From Litomosoides sigmodontis (taxonomy: Eukaryota > Nematoda > Chromadorea > Rhabditida > Onchocercidae), in NCBI GenBank assembly GCA_963070105.1, contig OY718804.1, positions 863,720 through 927,719 on the forward strand: a DNA stretch of 64,000 bases, given 5' to 3'. The position numbers and the translations under genes were made by a program. Below the pieces are notes generated by a model, which saw nothing but the letters and a program-made list of their open reading frames with translations, did no database searches and had not been told where the DNA came from. Shown here piece by piece: positions 38,681 to 50,382 of the stretch. Within the stretch, counting starts at the first letter, position 1, and each line of letters opens with the position of its first letter.

Positions 38681-41200
38681 ATGGCTTCCGGAAGCGATGC
38701 TTATCATACAGTTAAACGGGGTCCGATAAAATTCAAAGGAAACAAATCATTGTAAATTTTTGCGCTTCTTCCTTCGTTTTTAACAAATTCTTGAAGCATT
38801 ATTGTTTACGAAAAATGCTTTGTGAAATCTCTATATAATGGTGTGTTTGAAACAGTAGAATCAAATCTGTTTTTCTTCTCTTTTAAATATCAAATTTTTT
38901 GAAGGTTTAAAGCGGATAAACCGAAGAAAAAGAAATCAGGTAAAAGCAGTGGTGCGACGGTTAATCCAGATGTTGAGATTCATGGTAATGATTTGTGATC
39001 TTCAAATGTAAAATGCAAACTGCAACAATGTTTTCGTTTCCAAGCTCTGCTTTGGTGCGAATTTTTATCCGGATAATATGGCAAGCATTGGCATCCGTAA
39101 AGCCTATTGTAACATTACACTTGCTACAATACCGGATAAATCCGTGTGTTTCTTTAAATATTCTTGTTCATTGCTAAATTAATGACACACTATCCGACAG
39201 GGGTAGATACGTCCTTCTAGTAATTCTTAGGAGTATTATACGAAAATTTTATTTCATCTCGTTGATTTCTACAGGTGGATGGCGGTCCATAGATAATGAA
39301 ATCGATCTGCGGGGTGGTACAAACATATGCATCGAATGTGATGCAACGCCCGGAACATATTTAGCTGCCATGGACAACGGCCGATTTACGGTTGGTGGAC
39401 CACATTTGGCTGGCGAAGGACCAAATCCGGAAGAAGTTAGTTATTAAAGGAAGAGTTCTTGGAAATTAGTACAAATATTTTCAAATCTCATCTGCAACTA
39501 TTTTTATAGATATGACAAAAATTTTTACTTCTGTCTGAAAGATGCATTCATTGTTAAAGTACAAATCATTATTTTCAAAAACATCGCTGGTTCTTGGATT
39601 GCTCTACATTAAAAAATATCGCAACTGAAGTAAATGACACGCCATATTTTAAAGATAGTATGGCCTTAGAAATTATATTTTACTTTATAAAATCAATTGT
39701 AGGAAGATTGAGTTTTGAAAAATTATATATTGCAGTAATTTCTCATTAATTTATAAAATTGTTTTCAGGTTCTTACATTAATAAAAACACCAGATGATAT
39801 ACTGATCAGCATGAAAACAGGTTTCGGCAAATATGTCGGTGTGGATTCAGAAGGGAACCTTGTTGCTACAGCCGATGCGATTGGCACAAGGGAACGAATG
39901 ATTGTTGTCTTCCAGGAGGTAGCTTATTGTTCATTAAGATTATTAACGTACAAACCTTTCAGTTTTTAAAACCGGGGAAATAACTAAATTCTGACTCGCT
40001 AACAAGTTTTTCGCTAATTCTACAAGATTGGTATGCTTTGTTATCATTCCATTGTAGGGTAAAACCGCAATACAGTCTGCTTCGAACAATCTCTTCTTGA
40101 GCATGAAACCTGACTCTGAAGGTTACATACGTGTCACGAGTCGGAAAGCAGAAGCTGATGAAATGATTAAGGTACATTTTGTTCCAATTGGATAGTTTTT
40201 GTCTCATTGCGAGACACAATAAACAAGCGATGTTAAAGACATAATTTATCCATAAAGGTCTTTGATGTTACAGTCAATAGAGTGCTTCAATGGACATTGT
40301 GAGGCTAAAAATATATAACGTAGCTGCGCTGCAAAAGAAAGAGTAGCTACTTACAATTGAGCAAGATTTTCAATACGCACAATTATTTCGATGAATTTAT
40401 TTATATTCAACAATTTTTGTTCATAGTTTCCAGCAGCGATTAAATTAGTGATATAAGAAAAGGAATTTTGAAGGGATTTCAGTACAGTAATGACTTATGA
40501 AACTATTAAAAAGGGACGTGAATGCAATAACGAGTATCAGCAGCGGTTCCGGTGATTTTTATAGTTATGCAGTATATTAAGTCTTATGTCACTAATTTCA
40601 TCGTGCCTGTTAGTCTCAGATTTAAATTAATTTGGAGGATTTATCAGTTCCGATTTGGATTCGCATTTCAAGCAGGAACTACTAGTATTTGAAATCTGCA
40701 ATTTGAGCTCTTTCCGGTATTTTCAGTTAAGAACCGATGCGAAAAAACAGGGACCAGTTGACTGGCGGTCAGAAGAAGATAGGAAATCTGCTGCCGAATG
40801 CGAAACAAGCTATGTGTACGCTCTTTCCTTTGTTTCTAATTTCTAAAAAATGTTATCTAAATCACAAATTTCTGGATACATTCCCACACTCCGTAGAAAC
40901 TAGGACCTCAGGAAAAAATTCTTTCCGGACTGATCTTAAATGTCATCATGTCAAGACACTGATTCTACACATATTTTCTTCTTTTTTTTTATAAAAATGT
41001 CTGCCATCTGTGTTTATCTAAATTTACTTGCATTTTCTTATAGGAAAATGTATCAGCATTCAAAAGTCCCTCTAAAAGGAAAATACATAAATATCAATTT
41101 GAACGACAAAGAGTCCATACGTCATGCTCAAGAAGATGGCAATTTGCATGAACTGTTGTTAGAACGCCGAGTTAAAACAAAAAGTGACAAATATTGTTAG
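38681..41200 (+). CDS. FRG1: FRG1 (FSHD region gene 1) homologue
   Basis: Seven phase-consistent exons: 38681-38751, 38905-38984, 39275-39435, 39769-39918, 40058-40171, 40727-40815 and 41044-41200. They give about 273 residues; human FRG1 has 258. The N-terminus has KFKADKPKKKKSGKSSG, the lysine-rich nuclear/nucleolar signal. The fascin-like beta-trefoil core includes GTYLAAMDNGRFTVGGPH, FGKYVGVDSEGNLVATADAI, RERMIVVFQEGKTAIQS and NNLFLSMKPDSEGYIRVTSR. The C-terminus ends with RHAQEDGNLHELLLERRVKT and a KYC tail, matching the conserved FRG1 end. FRG1 is associated with spliceosomes, nucleoli and actin bundling. The acceptor of exon 2 (TTTTTGAAG) lacks the usual C before AG, but the frame and homology both support it. 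Confidence 0.96.
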
Positions 41201-42236
41201 TTGCTTGTTAGGTCGCATAAAACCTTATCGGATGAAACACAGCAAGTACTAACATGTAAACCTTGATCATTTTGTTAGTAACGTGTTCAGATGAAAATCA
41301 ATTGAGAGATACTGGGAAGCGAAGCGCTTGTCAAGCGTCTAGGGTTTTCCTCCGGAGATTGGTAAGAATACTCATTAACAAGTTGCAGCTGATCATGTTA
41401 AATGTGATTCCTATGTCTCCAATGATGAGGTAGAGTAGCTGTTCAAAAATCACTTCAGTCAGAAAATTGAGAGTGGTGAGACTACCAAACCGTTCGGTTC
41501 ACTACATACGCTGTGCACCCTCATTTTCATTTATAAAGCGCGTAATTTTGAGAATGGTAGGTTAAACTCGCAACTGCAATGCCTTATTGTTGGTCACACC
41601 TCTGTGTTGACGACATGCCATAAAAAAGTGAAAGTTGGTTCACGGAACATGTCTAGAACAAGGTATATGAATAAAAAAATGATTTAGCAGATGACAACGC
41701 TCATTTGTTGAAATTTCGAAGTAAATTGAAAGCATTTGAAGCGAACCAAATACTAATGGATCAAGCTTATCTGGAATTAGGCAACTTAATGGTTCTGATT
41801 AGACGCATCAGATATTTTATCATGAAATGTTAGAAAAATGTATTTTTTGGCCTTCTTTGAAAACACAAACCTTGATTAAAAAATGCTTGTTTACAGACAC
41901 ACGAAAACCTTATTAATACCATATAATGTTCAAAAAATAGTCTTAAGTGCAATTTAGAGTATTTTAAAGCACATCGAATCACTCACTAGAACAACATTGA
42001 AAAACGGTTTTATATATATCATTATTTTTTCTTTAAAATTTGATGTAGTGTTAAAATTCCACTGTAGATATGTATAAAGTAGTGTACAGAGAGCAGCAGA
42101 ACCGTCTCATAATGTTACAAAGCTTGAGAACAATACAAAAATTTGTCGAAATATCCGTTGATACCTTATATAACAAATTCCTAAGCCAGGATATAAAATC
42201 ACGTTGTCAGCGGATGGTCGGAAGTACCTATTAATG
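41201..42236 (+). other. Coding-like segments between FRG1 and the Spinster gene, identity unknown
   Basis: Several + strand stretches look protein-coding but do not join into one clean model. After an acceptor at 41290, a frame runs 41293-41433 (ENQLRDTGKRSACQASRVFL). A stop-free frame of 82 codons runs 41439-41687 (includes NHFSQKIESGETTKPFGSLH). After TTTAG at 41687, a frame holds HLLKFRSKLKAFEANQILMD (to about 41830). After CAATTTAG at about 41956 comes SILKHIESLTRTTLKN. It is followed, phase-consistently, after TGTAG at about 42068 by a last piece beginning DMYKVVYREQQNRLIMLQSL and ending GSTY at 42236. The gaps between the first segments are only about 30 bp, too short for introns in this genome. 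I do not recognise the protein. It could be a small unannotated gene, or a decayed gene or mobile element with frameshifts. Confidence 0.4.
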
Positions 42237-42287
42237 ATGCCCTAACCGAAGCACTTTCATCAATGACTTCGCCTGAAACGGAGTTAA

Positions 42288-42302
42288 TTTATTTGATTTA
42301 TT
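42288..42302 (-). terminator. Paired polyadenylation signals of the Spinster gene
   Basis: Two minus-strand AATAAA hexamers at 42288-42293 and 42297-42302, about 50-60 bp after the stop codon. They mark a compact 3' UTR. Confidence 0.55.
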
Positions 42303-42351
42303 TTCAATCAAAAGCGTGATCCGGCGATTTTAGAGGCTTAAAATACAGAAA

Positions 42352-45300
42352 TTAAATACTACGCGATAATCCATCAGCATTTCTCCTGTCTTGATCGATA
42401 TAAAAAGTTGAAACTAGGAACAATAAACTGGCGAAACAAAGCACAAAATTTGTCACAAATAGTGAACGCTGAAGAGCAAAGAAATGGGCAACGCTAGACC
42501 GATCAGGTCCTGCAAATAAAGGAAATTTAATTGAACAGGACAAACATATAGTTAAGAAATATAAATAGAAAAGAAATTAACATTAATGCGGTTTCATCAA
42601 GCGTTTAGCGTTGGCAACTCGCATAAAATGGTATCAAGATACACCCTTGAATCTCTGTGCATATCTACACCGTGGCAATAATAGTACATAAGAAGTGAAA
42701 TTAAATTTACAACTCACCACGTATTGCATCGGATATTAGTCCAATCAGATATGGGGAGAAAGCATCTCCCAGAAGGTGCAGAATCAAAGCCTGAACTGCT
42801 GTTGCTATTGACCGCCGACGTAAACTTATAATAGACTAAAAAGAAACTGATAGACTAAGAAGAAACTTGACCGTTAGTTTTCGAAAAGTATGAGTTTCCA
42901 AGTTTTAAACTTCCGTAAAACCCTAAAACCCAATGGAGAAAGAGTTAAAATTCCTAAAAAATATAATAAACGTTACCATGGGAACTATAACTATATACCG
43001 TGGAAACTATAACTCTGAATCAAAATAAATAAACAAGAACGGAGGCAAATGCTTTGCACACAACAGTAATGAACTGTGTTAAAGCTTACTAATTCTTTAC
43101 GTCCTTGAGTAACATTTTTTACTTACCATTAAAATATCCATGCTGATTGCCCAATTAACACAACAACCCGTCACTGCAAGAAATGTAAAGATCTGAAAAG
43201 CAAATGTATAGAACACGTTAAAGTGTTTTTAAAGTCGATGAACTACCAAAAGAATCATACTTCTTATGAAAAGAGTTAATGGCATTACCAAGCACAAAGT
43301 AATGTTTTTTGATGACACAACAAGGCCTAGGTATAGAAACAGCACCGCTGACAGCGAACCCAAAGCGCAGGCATGTAAATCAGCATGGTCATTTTTCGGG
43401 ATCATGCCAAATCCTGACCGCCAAACCTTTGAACAAAGAAACTGTTAGATTTAATTTCAATTATCATTTTAATAAAAAGTATTAAAACTGATTTATGAAA
43501 GCGCAGCTTTTCGCGATGCAAATATCTTGACTGATTTGAATTTGGAATATTGCCAAATCATAAATAGGTAGTACATCTAGTCAAAAGAATATTTTTCATA
43601 TTAGTTAGAGACAAAAGATATGGTATTACTTGAGATAACGTTGAACCAAACAAAACACCGAAAAATCCAGCAAGACATGTAACGATTCCGAATACCATTC
43701 CAATTCTTAAAAAAATTAATGCAACCTCACATGCTACTGACTGACTTCAAAGTAGTGTCCCACTTGTTTTACTTGTAAGTTTTGCAAAATAAAAATAGTA
43801 ACGGTAACTAACGTCGCCTTGACTTCACTACTAATATATGTGGTACCATGCTGAACGGCCCATGCATACTGCATTAGTGTCGGCGTCCACCATCCCAAGC
43901 ATCCAACCGTAAACACTACCAACGCTAATCCAAGAGTTGTAGTAATATAAGTCGGCCTTAACAAAATGTCCGTTCTAAATAGAAGTAAAGAACAACGATA
44001 CTTTCCCTGTGCTAGAAACAGCTGAAGTCAGACAGCTACCGGTAAACCAGACGAAACATAGGTTCTGTCGAGAAACCCGAAGTCCAACGGGAAATACGTT
44101 TATTATCAATATAGTATGCATTATTCTAAGTATTCATTTAAATGTAATCCATTCATCCATTACATATCGTATCCTCCCCACCCCCAAATGCTAGTTAAAC
44201 CGTCATATAATGTGCTATTCATTGTATTAACAACCAAACTGTTTCACACATTTTTCACCAAACCGCTATGCACCAATTGCTCAGTTCACCAAGCCGCTCC
44301 TCTCTATCAACAATAGATCATGCAACAAAGAGATGCTTCGCCTTTGATGGAGGCTCAAGATCAGATATAGTCGTTTAAAGACAGCTTTGGGTGCGATTGG
44401 TTTCTCTCATTGTTACTATATTCACTGTTGTAACGGATAAATCAAGCATTCATACTAAGCCTCGACTACACTCTCAAGCATCAACAACCAAGCAAATTTC
44501 TCCGACGAATCTCCTTTTTCACAACAGGTTTTAGTTCTGTTGAACTAAATCTTACATTTCGTTAAAAACTCGTTACAAAAAAAAACATTAAAAAGGAAAG
44601 AAAACAAACACAGAAAGCAGATATTTTATGTCTGCAACAAAAGATGACGGAACAGGATTCGTATGCTCCACTTCGCCACGTACTGATTCGTCAACAACGA
44701 AAACCAGTAAAAAAAGTGAGACCATGCCAATGGTAGGTGTCACACGGACACCCCACTGCCAAGTATTTGTCCACAGCGCAAAAGCTGCACCAGTAGCGTA
44801 TCCCAATCCACTAAAGTTAAAATGAAATCTCATGTGAAAGGCTGCATAGATTACTTTACAACATCAACGAAATGAGTTCATGAATGGCTTCTTTAATCAG
44901 TAATGCATTTTGATGAGGAGGAAACCGAATCTCCAACAAAAACCGAATCTCAACCAAGCGCAATCTCCAACAACACATCAAAAAAACTCCAGTGTGCGTG
45001 GTGTAAAAAACTATCAGACAGATTACATTAGCTAGTGCTTCTAAAACTCGTGATTTCGGTGAGACTTCTACTGATGAAAAATAAACTTGAACAACGTACC
45101 TTCCAACTGGTATTGCGAAGTAGAAAATCATCAAAGCAACACTTCGTTGATTTCCAACATACATATCGGCAATTATCGTTGGTGCAATTGTCACAAAAGA
45201 TGCTTCGCCAACACCAACAAGACCCCGACATAACATAAAGAGATAGAAATGCTGGAAGTAAAATATAGAAAAATTAGCAAGAAATCAACAAAACTAGGGC

Positions 45301-46354
45301 CATGAAGCAGTAAAGCAATAATTGAATTTGAATCCAAGCAACAGGAAACGAGGCATAAATACCAACTGCGGGGGTGCAGAACGTTGATAGTACCACTGCT
45401 AACATCCAAATAATTAAGCCGATCTCCATAACGAATTTCCGGTTATATCGATCACCATAATAGCCAGAAACTGGAGCAAATATCATGTAAAAAACGATGA
45501 ATGCGGTCTGCAAATCCGCATCATTCAATTCATTTATTTCATTCATAACACAGAATTTTATTCCTTAATAATTCTGCAGTTCACATTTGTAAAGCGTTAC
45601 ATGAAATCTAAAAATTGTATAACGGATTTGGTCTTGCATTAATTACACAAGGTAAATTAATGGTGCAGCTAATAAAAACTAACTCGTTGTCAGAAAAAAA
45701 CAAAAACAAAGTTCAGTGTAAACTAAGATTTATTTCACTAAATTTCAATTAAAAACACTCGGAAAGTTTGGTTCGAAATTTGTGAACTGTTATCATGACA
45801 CAACGAATGTATACCTGCAATAGTCCAGCTTCTGAATTACTGATTTTAAAATACTTCTGTACTTGGGTAAGTACACCAGCAATTGTAAATCTTAAACATT
45901 ACCGACATTAATTCAATATCATCTAAATGTAAACAATTATTTAATTTCAGAAAAGCTTGGAACTTTAAATAACTATCTAATGCAACTTCAAGCTTATCTT
46001 CTTACCACTATCTATTAAAATTGCTGGTCCTATCGAAATCATAAGGCCTGCGCTTATCACATTGAAATTTTGTCGACAGTTTAATTTTAGATGAACAACA
46101 ATAAACAACCAGTTAGTACTTACATCTTCACATTTCTATACAGCTATAATTACATCCAAAAAATCACAACACATTCATGGACCGTAACAGAGTTCAAATA
46201 GGCTATACAAAGTCAGCAATAAAAACTACAAAATTACATACCTATCCATATAATTAAGCAAATTGATCAGAAGGAGAACACCGATCGATGTAAGTTTTCG
46301 TCTCCTTGACGAAACACAAGTTACCAGCAACTGATTACCTTCGTTTGCCATCAT
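42352..46354 (-). CDS. SPNS: Spinster-family major facilitator transporter
   Basis: Eleven minus-strand exons join in phase: 46242-46354, 45815-45890, 45367-45507, 45100-45251, 44610-44810, 43813-43974, 43630-43705, 43289-43426, 43127-43192, 42718-42835 and 42352-42509. They give about 466 residues with the expected set of roughly 12 hydrophobic segments. Diagnostic motifs: [19 protein letters not shown] (TM1, residues about 28-45), the MFS motif [10 protein letters not shown] (78-87), [51 protein letters not shown] and [18 protein letters not shown]. Spinster proteins are lysosomal or plasma-membrane exporters of lysophospholipids or sphingosine-1-phosphate; the substrate here cannot be told. 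Acceptors of exons 2, 7 and 8 end in AAG rather than CAG, and the exon 5 and 6 donors (GTTTGT, GTTAGT) were chosen because they alone keep the frame. The gene converges with FRG1. Confidence 0.94.
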
Positions 46355-46839
46355 CGTCTGTACGTATTAGAAGAAAAAGCCTGTCAAAATGTAGCATTAT
46401 TCAGTTCCCTCATAAATGATTCTGCATTATCGAAAAAATACAGCCTACTCAGTCTTAATAGTCACAAAAAGAAGTGATGTACATGATATGTAAGATTCTA
46501 CTCTTAAAAGTTACTGAGATAAAATGCTCATAACCAGCATTAACTAATTATCTCTAAATAATAGCGATGTTAAAATTTCTACAAGCAAGATTTACACGCA
46601 CTTTTGTTTGATCAAGTAGTAATTAAGCATACCAGTTATGAGGAAAGTCTTATAAAAATTAATTGAAGAATAAATTAACAAAGTGAAATGAAACTGAAGG
46701 AAAAAGCATCAAAATTCAGTTGGGTAGCGTAAAACTACTTCCCTCCTTAGCTTCCTAATAACAATACCGCGACATATTCTCAGCATATTTTTGCGGCACA
46801 TTTCAAACAAGAAAAGAGTTAAGAAGAAAGTACAACATT

Positions 46840-47440
46840 GGAAACTGACGTTTCTCAGTTCAGCTCGGATACAATCGGATACGATGCATCGTCACACCAT
46901 CTGATTGCAAAACTTGTCTCGTCGTTTCACACCAATGAAAGTCATGTTAAAAGATGTCTTCGACGTAGAACTACGTCAAAAAAAAACGTCTAACGACACC
47001 AACGTCAAAACGCCATTCACACACGAATCATTCCGCGTTTTCCACCTCGTCCGTTTCACTCCGCAAAAAACGAACTATTTTTTTCGCCTGTTTTACCTCT
47101 CACTCACTGCTACCATTTGTAACCGTTGCTATTTTCACATTCTCTCAATCCCTAACGCTCATTTGAATTACGTGATGTATTATTGCTGCAGCACACATAT
47201 CTCTACGTTATTTACGCATTAATTTCGGAATTCCATGGTGCAAATCTTTCACTTGCTACCCTTACGTTACTCGCACTCTTTCACTCGTACATTTTACGTA
47301 ACTTTTCCCTCTCCTTTTCAATTACGTCATCATTCAGCTCCTCCTCCTCCTCCTCCGCTGCACTCAATTTAACCGCCGCTCATAGTCGATGGTTGGCTTT
47401 ATTTGACCGGGTTTGAAGATTGTGAAAACGTCGGTCTCAC
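46840..47440. promoter_or_regulatory. Cluster of ACGT-core motifs upstream of the Spinster gene
   Basis: About ten ACGT tetramers occur here, including CTGACGTTT, CGACGTAGAACTACGTCA, AACGTC twice, TTACGTGA, TACGTTA, TTACGTAA and ATTACGTCAT (47321-47330). TTACGTCA and TACGTCA are close to the CRE/ATF half-palindrome bound by bZIP factors. The region starts about 490 bp upstream of the Spinster ATG. A regulatory role is inferred from the clustering only. Confidence 0.4.
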
Positions 47441-48489
47441 AATCATTGTTTACTCGTAGAGAGTGAGAAGACACATCTGGAGAGTTTCTGTCTTGTGTAC
47501 ATTCGAGAACGATTGTAGAAGAGACTGTGGCAAACTCAGCAACCTTTTATCTTGCCGAATTTCTCAGCAAAGTTGAAATGATGGGATTTTCATAAAAGAA
47601 AATTGAATTTCCAATTGCTTTCCTTTTGAGGGTACAATTTGAAATTTGAACATTTCAGGATATTTCCAATAATTACCTTTCTTTTCTACAACATGCGAAT
47701 TGTAAATGATTAAAGATCTTTTTTCACGAATGCTTTTTTCATTCGATTTTACTGGGTTGATTGTGAGAAAGAAACTTTCTTCAACCTTACTAACTTGCAA
47801 ATTTCATCCCAAAAATATGTATTAATAATCCCATTTAGCCATTTTCAATGTACGATAAATGAGTGGCTGGAAAGTAGTGATAGCTAGCAATTAACTTTAT
47901 AACCATGTCATGTTGAACTACTGATAGCAAATGTCAATTTAATTGCCACTGTCTGTTTAATTTAAATTTAAAAAATAACAAACAAGTTCACATTTTTTTT
48001 CATTAGTAATAATAATAATATCAATGATATAAGAGTGATAACGATGTACAAAGGAAGGAAAAGATGAAAAATGATAATGCTAAATTATTTTTGAATGATA
48101 ATGAGGTAGTAGGAAGTCAATGGAGGAAGTTTCAAATTTTAAAATTCACGAATTCAAAAAAATTTCTAAAAACGTGAACTTGTTAATATGAGAGAAAAAT
48201 GGCCGCTTATTACACACATCCACGCACACCTGCACCCGCAAACCTACGCACACACACACACACCTTGAAAACGAGTTTTCTTCTTTAGAAGATAAAGGAA
48301 GAAAAAAAAAACTGAATTTCTATTCCATTTGGTCATGCGATCTCCTTCCTGTCTGCTATGCTTCGACAATAATGCATTTTCTTCCGTTTGAAAATCTATC
48401 GATTTTCATCAAATAATTTTTCATTCGGAAAAATTTTCCAGCAAAAACAATTTCTCTTTCTGCCTCCATAATTTAACGAAGTAATAGTA

Positions 48490-48672
48490 TTCATTCATTT
48501 ACGTGAACGTGTCTTCAGATAACTGTTAATTCATTCATTTACGTGAACGTGTCTTCAGATAACTGTTAATTCATTCATTTGCGTGAACGTGTCTTCAGAT
48601 AACTGTTAATTCATCCATTTACGTGAACGTGTCTTCAGATAACTGTTAATTCATTCATTTACGTGAACACAT
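48490..48672. repeat. 40-bp minisatellite, about 4.5 copies
   Basis: The unit contains ACGTGAACGTGTCTTCAGAT followed by AACTGTTAATTCATTCATTT. Copies begin at 48501, 48541, 48581 (one A-to-G change) and 48621, and a decaying partial copy begins at 48661. Near-identical units indicate recent expansion. Confidence 0.95.
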
Positions 48673-50010
48673 TTTCCGGTGATTGTAATTTCGCCCCAAA
48701 TTATTTTCGTTTTTTCCCTTTTTTCAAATAATAAAAAGCATTGGGAAATTGTTTCAAATTATTTTAATTATACATTTGGTATGCAATAATTATTCCAACC
48801 AGGCACTCTGCTCTATTGGCTGATAGCGATTCGTTTCCGGTAATCGTTTATGGCTTATGATTTTTGAATGAAGAAGATAAGTTTTGCGTGATATAGCATA
48901 AATTTAATTTCGAACTTCATTTCTTCGTTTTTCTCTTTCAGTTTCAATTTTAGCTTTTTGTGCAGCCTTTGAACTCTTTTTGGATGGAATTTAATTGATC
49001 TAATTTAACACTGATATTGCCATATGATCGTTGTGAGAACAATTTAACCTGAATTGTAGCAACATTCTCGCACTCAGTTCCTTCAGTGAAATAAACTTTC
49101 ATGGATGTGAAAGTGTTTCATTGTCTCGTCAATCACATCACTTCACGCTATTTCACTGTTCACAGACTGAATTGACCAATTTTGAAAATAAACTGAAAAA
49201 GAGGAAGATTGGTAGGGTTGGCCGAAGAAGAGACGATGAGAACTGATTGCTAGGAGGTGATAAGAAGGTGGTTCATCAGCGATGAAATGTTGTTGATTGT
49301 CCGAGCATTTTACTGATGGATCGGATCAGTGAGTGTGGAGGAGGAGGATTGTAATGTGATGATGAAAACGCGCTCCCTACATTGATAATAGGGTCAGTGA
49401 TATGAAATTGAGAGAATTTCAATTCAGCGATCAAACATCAATCAATTTTCTTGTCCATTTGCAATCGCTTCATAGCTACAGCTAGCTATATCGATCGTCA
49501 TCAATCGCTCATAACTGATCATTCCATTTAAAATGTTGCTAGAATTGTCGTATAAAGTTTGTTAGTTGGAAATGAATGATCGGTGCCTTAAGATGTGTTG
49601 TTAACAATGAGTTTATGTGATAAAAATTTGCATAAATTTCGAATGTGAAATGATGAAGAAAAAAATTTGCAAATTAAATTCTTTGGTTTTTCTTTTTTCT
49701 CATTGAACTTTTCGTTTCATTAACCTTTTTCGCGTTCTCAATTGGTCATTACATCAAAACAGTTATTAAATGTTTTGAAATTTAACTCGTGCAAAAGAAA
49801 TGATATTTTTTAAATTATTTTATTATCATTATTGCTATCATCGTCATCACCACTGCTGCTGCTCCTTCATTCCCTCACTCTTTCATTTCTCTTTTGCTCA
49901 TTGCAGTAATTTCATTTTACATTTTGTATAACTCACAAGAGTAATTTGTAAAATGAATTTTCACTATTTATCTAGTGCGCTACTAGACGAGCAAAACTTG
50001 CCGCTCATCG

Positions 50011-50015
50011 TCCTC

Positions 50016-50046
<31 letters not shown>

Positions 50047-50081
50047 CTCATCATCCTCTCCATCATCCTCATCATCATCGT
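50011..50081. repeat. CAT/CCT trinucleotide repeat
   Basis: Runs of TCATCA interrupted by CCTC triplets, about 300 bp before the COSMC-like start codon. Confidence 0.9.
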
Positions 50082-50344
50082 CACCAGAGGAAGATGTTGC
50101 AAAAATTAATTGTTAGCTAATCCTTTTGTGAACTACTAATTCGATAATGCGCTTACGCTCAACTCTTTTTGCGCAAACAAAAAAAAAAAAGCAGTTGTGA
50201 AATTTGTAGTAAAAATTTCACATAGCTATTTTTCATGCATTTCTTCCAATAAATGTTACATCATTTGCATAATATTATTTTATTGCGTGCAAAAAAAAAG
50301 AAATAAAATAGAATGTGTGAGTTCTACGTGCAATTTTAAAATTG

Positions 50345-50382
50345 TCATTTTTAGACATTCGCGGTATGGTGAAAATTTGATG
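50345..50382 (+). promoter_or_regulatory. Trans-splice acceptor and minimal uORF overlapping the COSMC-like start
   Basis: CATTTTTAG (ends 50354) is a probable spliced-leader acceptor. The first ATG after it (50366) opens a four-codon frame, MVKI, that stops at TGA 50378-50380. The TGA shares its A with the proposed main start ATG at 50380-50382 (TGATG). Such stop-start overlap could permit reinitiation. An in-frame downstream ATG at 50449 directly precedes the hydrophobic anchor. Confidence 0.45.

Larger units (their letters stand above)
46355..50379. other. Divergent upstream region of the Spinster and COSMC-like genes
   Basis: Four kb between two genes transcribed away from each other. 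A more GC-rich part (46840-47440) carries a cluster of ACGT-core motifs and a (CTC)n run at about 47338-47355. Further along are a CA microsatellite (48247-48263), a 40-bp minisatellite (48490-48672) and a CAT/CCT repeat (50011-50081). An open frame at 46905-47222 overlaps the ACGT cluster but shows no recognisable protein. No gene model was found. Confidence 0.5.

Noticed and set aside
46905..47222. 105-codon + strand open frame
   Set aside because: No recognisable domain and no splice context. It coincides with the ACGT-rich upstream region of the Spinster gene, so it was treated as non-coding.
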